Positions 63,426 to 64,000 of a stretch of 64,000 bases of DNA are shown here, piece after piece. Position 1 is the stretch's first letter. Each line of letters begins with the position of its first letter. A program made the translations under genes and the position numbers. The notes under the pieces are model-generated. The model saw nothing but the letters and a program-made list of their open reading frames with translations, made no database searches and had not been told where the DNA came from. This stretch comes from CAYJLW01 sp964370965 (lineage in GTDB: Bacteria > Actinomycetota > Acidimicrobiia > UBA2766), in the NCBI GenBank assembly GCA_964370965.1, contig CAYJLW010000006.1:1-64000 (forward strand), written 5' to 3'.

Positions 63426-64000
63426 GATGGGGAATGGTCATCGACCTCGACAAGTGCGTGGCGTGCCAGTCGTGCGTGGTCGCCTGCAAGGTCGAGAACA
63501 ACACACCGGCGAACACGCCCCATCGCGTAAAGACCCGCGAGCTCATGTGGTGGATGCAGGTCCTCCCCAAGGTGAGGGGGAAGTACCCCGACGTCGAGGC
63601 GAAGTTCCTCCCCCGACCCTGCATGCACTGCGAGAAGGCGCCCTGCGTGGACGTCTGTCCCGTGGGCGCCACGTACCGGCGTGACGACGGCGTCGTCGTC
63701 ATCGACTACGACCGCTGCATCGGGTGCCGCTACTGCACCGTCGCCTGCCCGTACGGCGCCCGCTCGTTCAACTGGACGAAGCCGGAGTTGGAATCCCGGG
63801 CCCCGGGGGGGAACCCTGCGGTGCCGATCCGCCCCGTCGGCGTGGTGGAGAAGTGCACGTTCTGCGTGCAGCGCATCGACGCCGCCCTGGACGCCGCCGC
63901 CAAGGGCGAGAAGCCCGAGGACGGCGCCCTGAAGACGGCGTGCGCGCAGACCTGCCCGCCCGGCGCCATCAAGTTCGGCGACCTCGACGACCCGAAGTCC
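63422..64000 (+). CDS. 4Fe-4S ferredoxin subunit of the molybdoenzyme (partial)
   Basis: 193 codons to the window edge. Four clusters: CVACQSCVVACKVENN, CMHCEKAPCVDVCPVGATYR, CIGCRYCTVACPYGARSF and CTFCVQR...CAQTCPPGA. This is the PsrB/TtrB/SoeB-type electron-transfer subunit that links the catalytic subunit to a quinone-reactive membrane subunit, which is expected just downstream. ATG 63422 was chosen for MRWGMVIDLDKC. No signal peptide is needed because the Tat signal of the catalytic subunit would export the complex. Confidence 0.92.
   Translation, partial: MRWGMVIDLDKCVACQSCVVACKVENNTPANTPHRVKTRELMWWMQVLPKVRGKYPDVEAKFLPRPCMHCEKAPCVDVCPVGATYRRDDGVVVIDYDRCIGCRYCTVACPYGARSFNWTKPELESRAPGGNPAVPIRPVGVVEKCTFCVQRIDAALDAAAKGEKPEDGALKTACAQTCPPGAIKFGDLDDPKS

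Noticed and set aside
60628..63702. A 1024-codon minus-strand open frame
   Set aside because: Antisense to the molybdoenzyme with intact cofactor motifs.

Overview
The window comes from a very GC-rich actinobacterial chromosome, probably an uncultured member of the Acidimicrobiia or a related high-GC lineage. That placement is inferred from gene content and codon use. Three things support it: the mec-cysO-cysM and murI-MBL-rph-rdgB blocks match the order of the mycobacterial Rv1334-Rv1341 locus; there is a B12-dependent ribonucleotide reductase, a WS/DGAT acyltransferase and several acyl-CoA dehydrogenases; and regulators are mostly TetR or two-component. The sequence is a draft scaffold. It has four N gaps (5298-5307, 17804-17903, 20437-20446, 52788-52797) and several G/C homopolymer stretches that look like assembly scars, one of which destroys part of gadB.

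Layout. 1-3767: a large secreted PKD-like repeat protein, cut by the window edge. 3.9-6.8 kb: a double-headed TetR regulator and a WS/DGAT acyltransferase. 6.8-7.4 kb: palindromic elements bracketing a regulator remnant. 7.4-12.7 kb: a molybdoenzyme operon of the type II DMSO-reductase class whose maturation chaperone is fused to the catalytic subunit, with a divergent TetR gene. 12.8-17.6 kb: an OmpR-type response regulator, an unusual double-module histidine kinase and a serine hydrolase. 17.7-18.5 kb: a MazF/PemK-like toxin interrupted by a gap and an FmdB zinc ribbon. 18.5-25.6 kb: an acyl-CoA catabolic cluster (TetR, three acyl-CoA dehydrogenases, amidohydrolase, zinc alcohol dehydrogenase, enoyl-CoA hydratase). 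25.6-29.8 kb: glutamate decarboxylase (damaged) and NfnAB. 29.9-31.2 kb: remnants of a pglW-like kinase fused to a DUF4143 ATPase.

31.4-39.1 kb is a minus-strand housekeeping block: nrdJ with a 390-residue intein, rdgB, rph, an MBL hydrolase and murI. 39.1-52.9 kb is an accessory island with a giant NHL/PKD secreted protein, two PD40/TolB-like secreted proteins, two tandem paralogous lipoproteins of unknown family, and a 1.4-kb patch of decayed genes (pglW fragment, RHH antitoxin plus toxin, DUF4143 fragment) bracketed by two copies of a palindromic element. The island lies between cysM and murI, which are close neighbours on the same strand in mycobacteria. 52.9-54.6 kb: mec-cysO-cysM. 54.3-57.3 kb: an ABC-2 transporter bracketed by two copies of the mec 5' region, one of them a pseudogene. 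57.2-64 kb: a phosphonate-binding-like lipoprotein, sensor kinase and NarL-type regulator directly upstream of a Tat-exported molybdoenzyme and its iron-sulfur subunit, which looks like an oxyanion- or sulfur-responsive respiratory module.

The main observations for follow-up are the chaperone-catalytic fusion, the split mec/murI locus with its island, the binding-protein/kinase/regulator/molybdoenzyme module, and the recurring pattern of gene remnants bracketed by palindromic elements.
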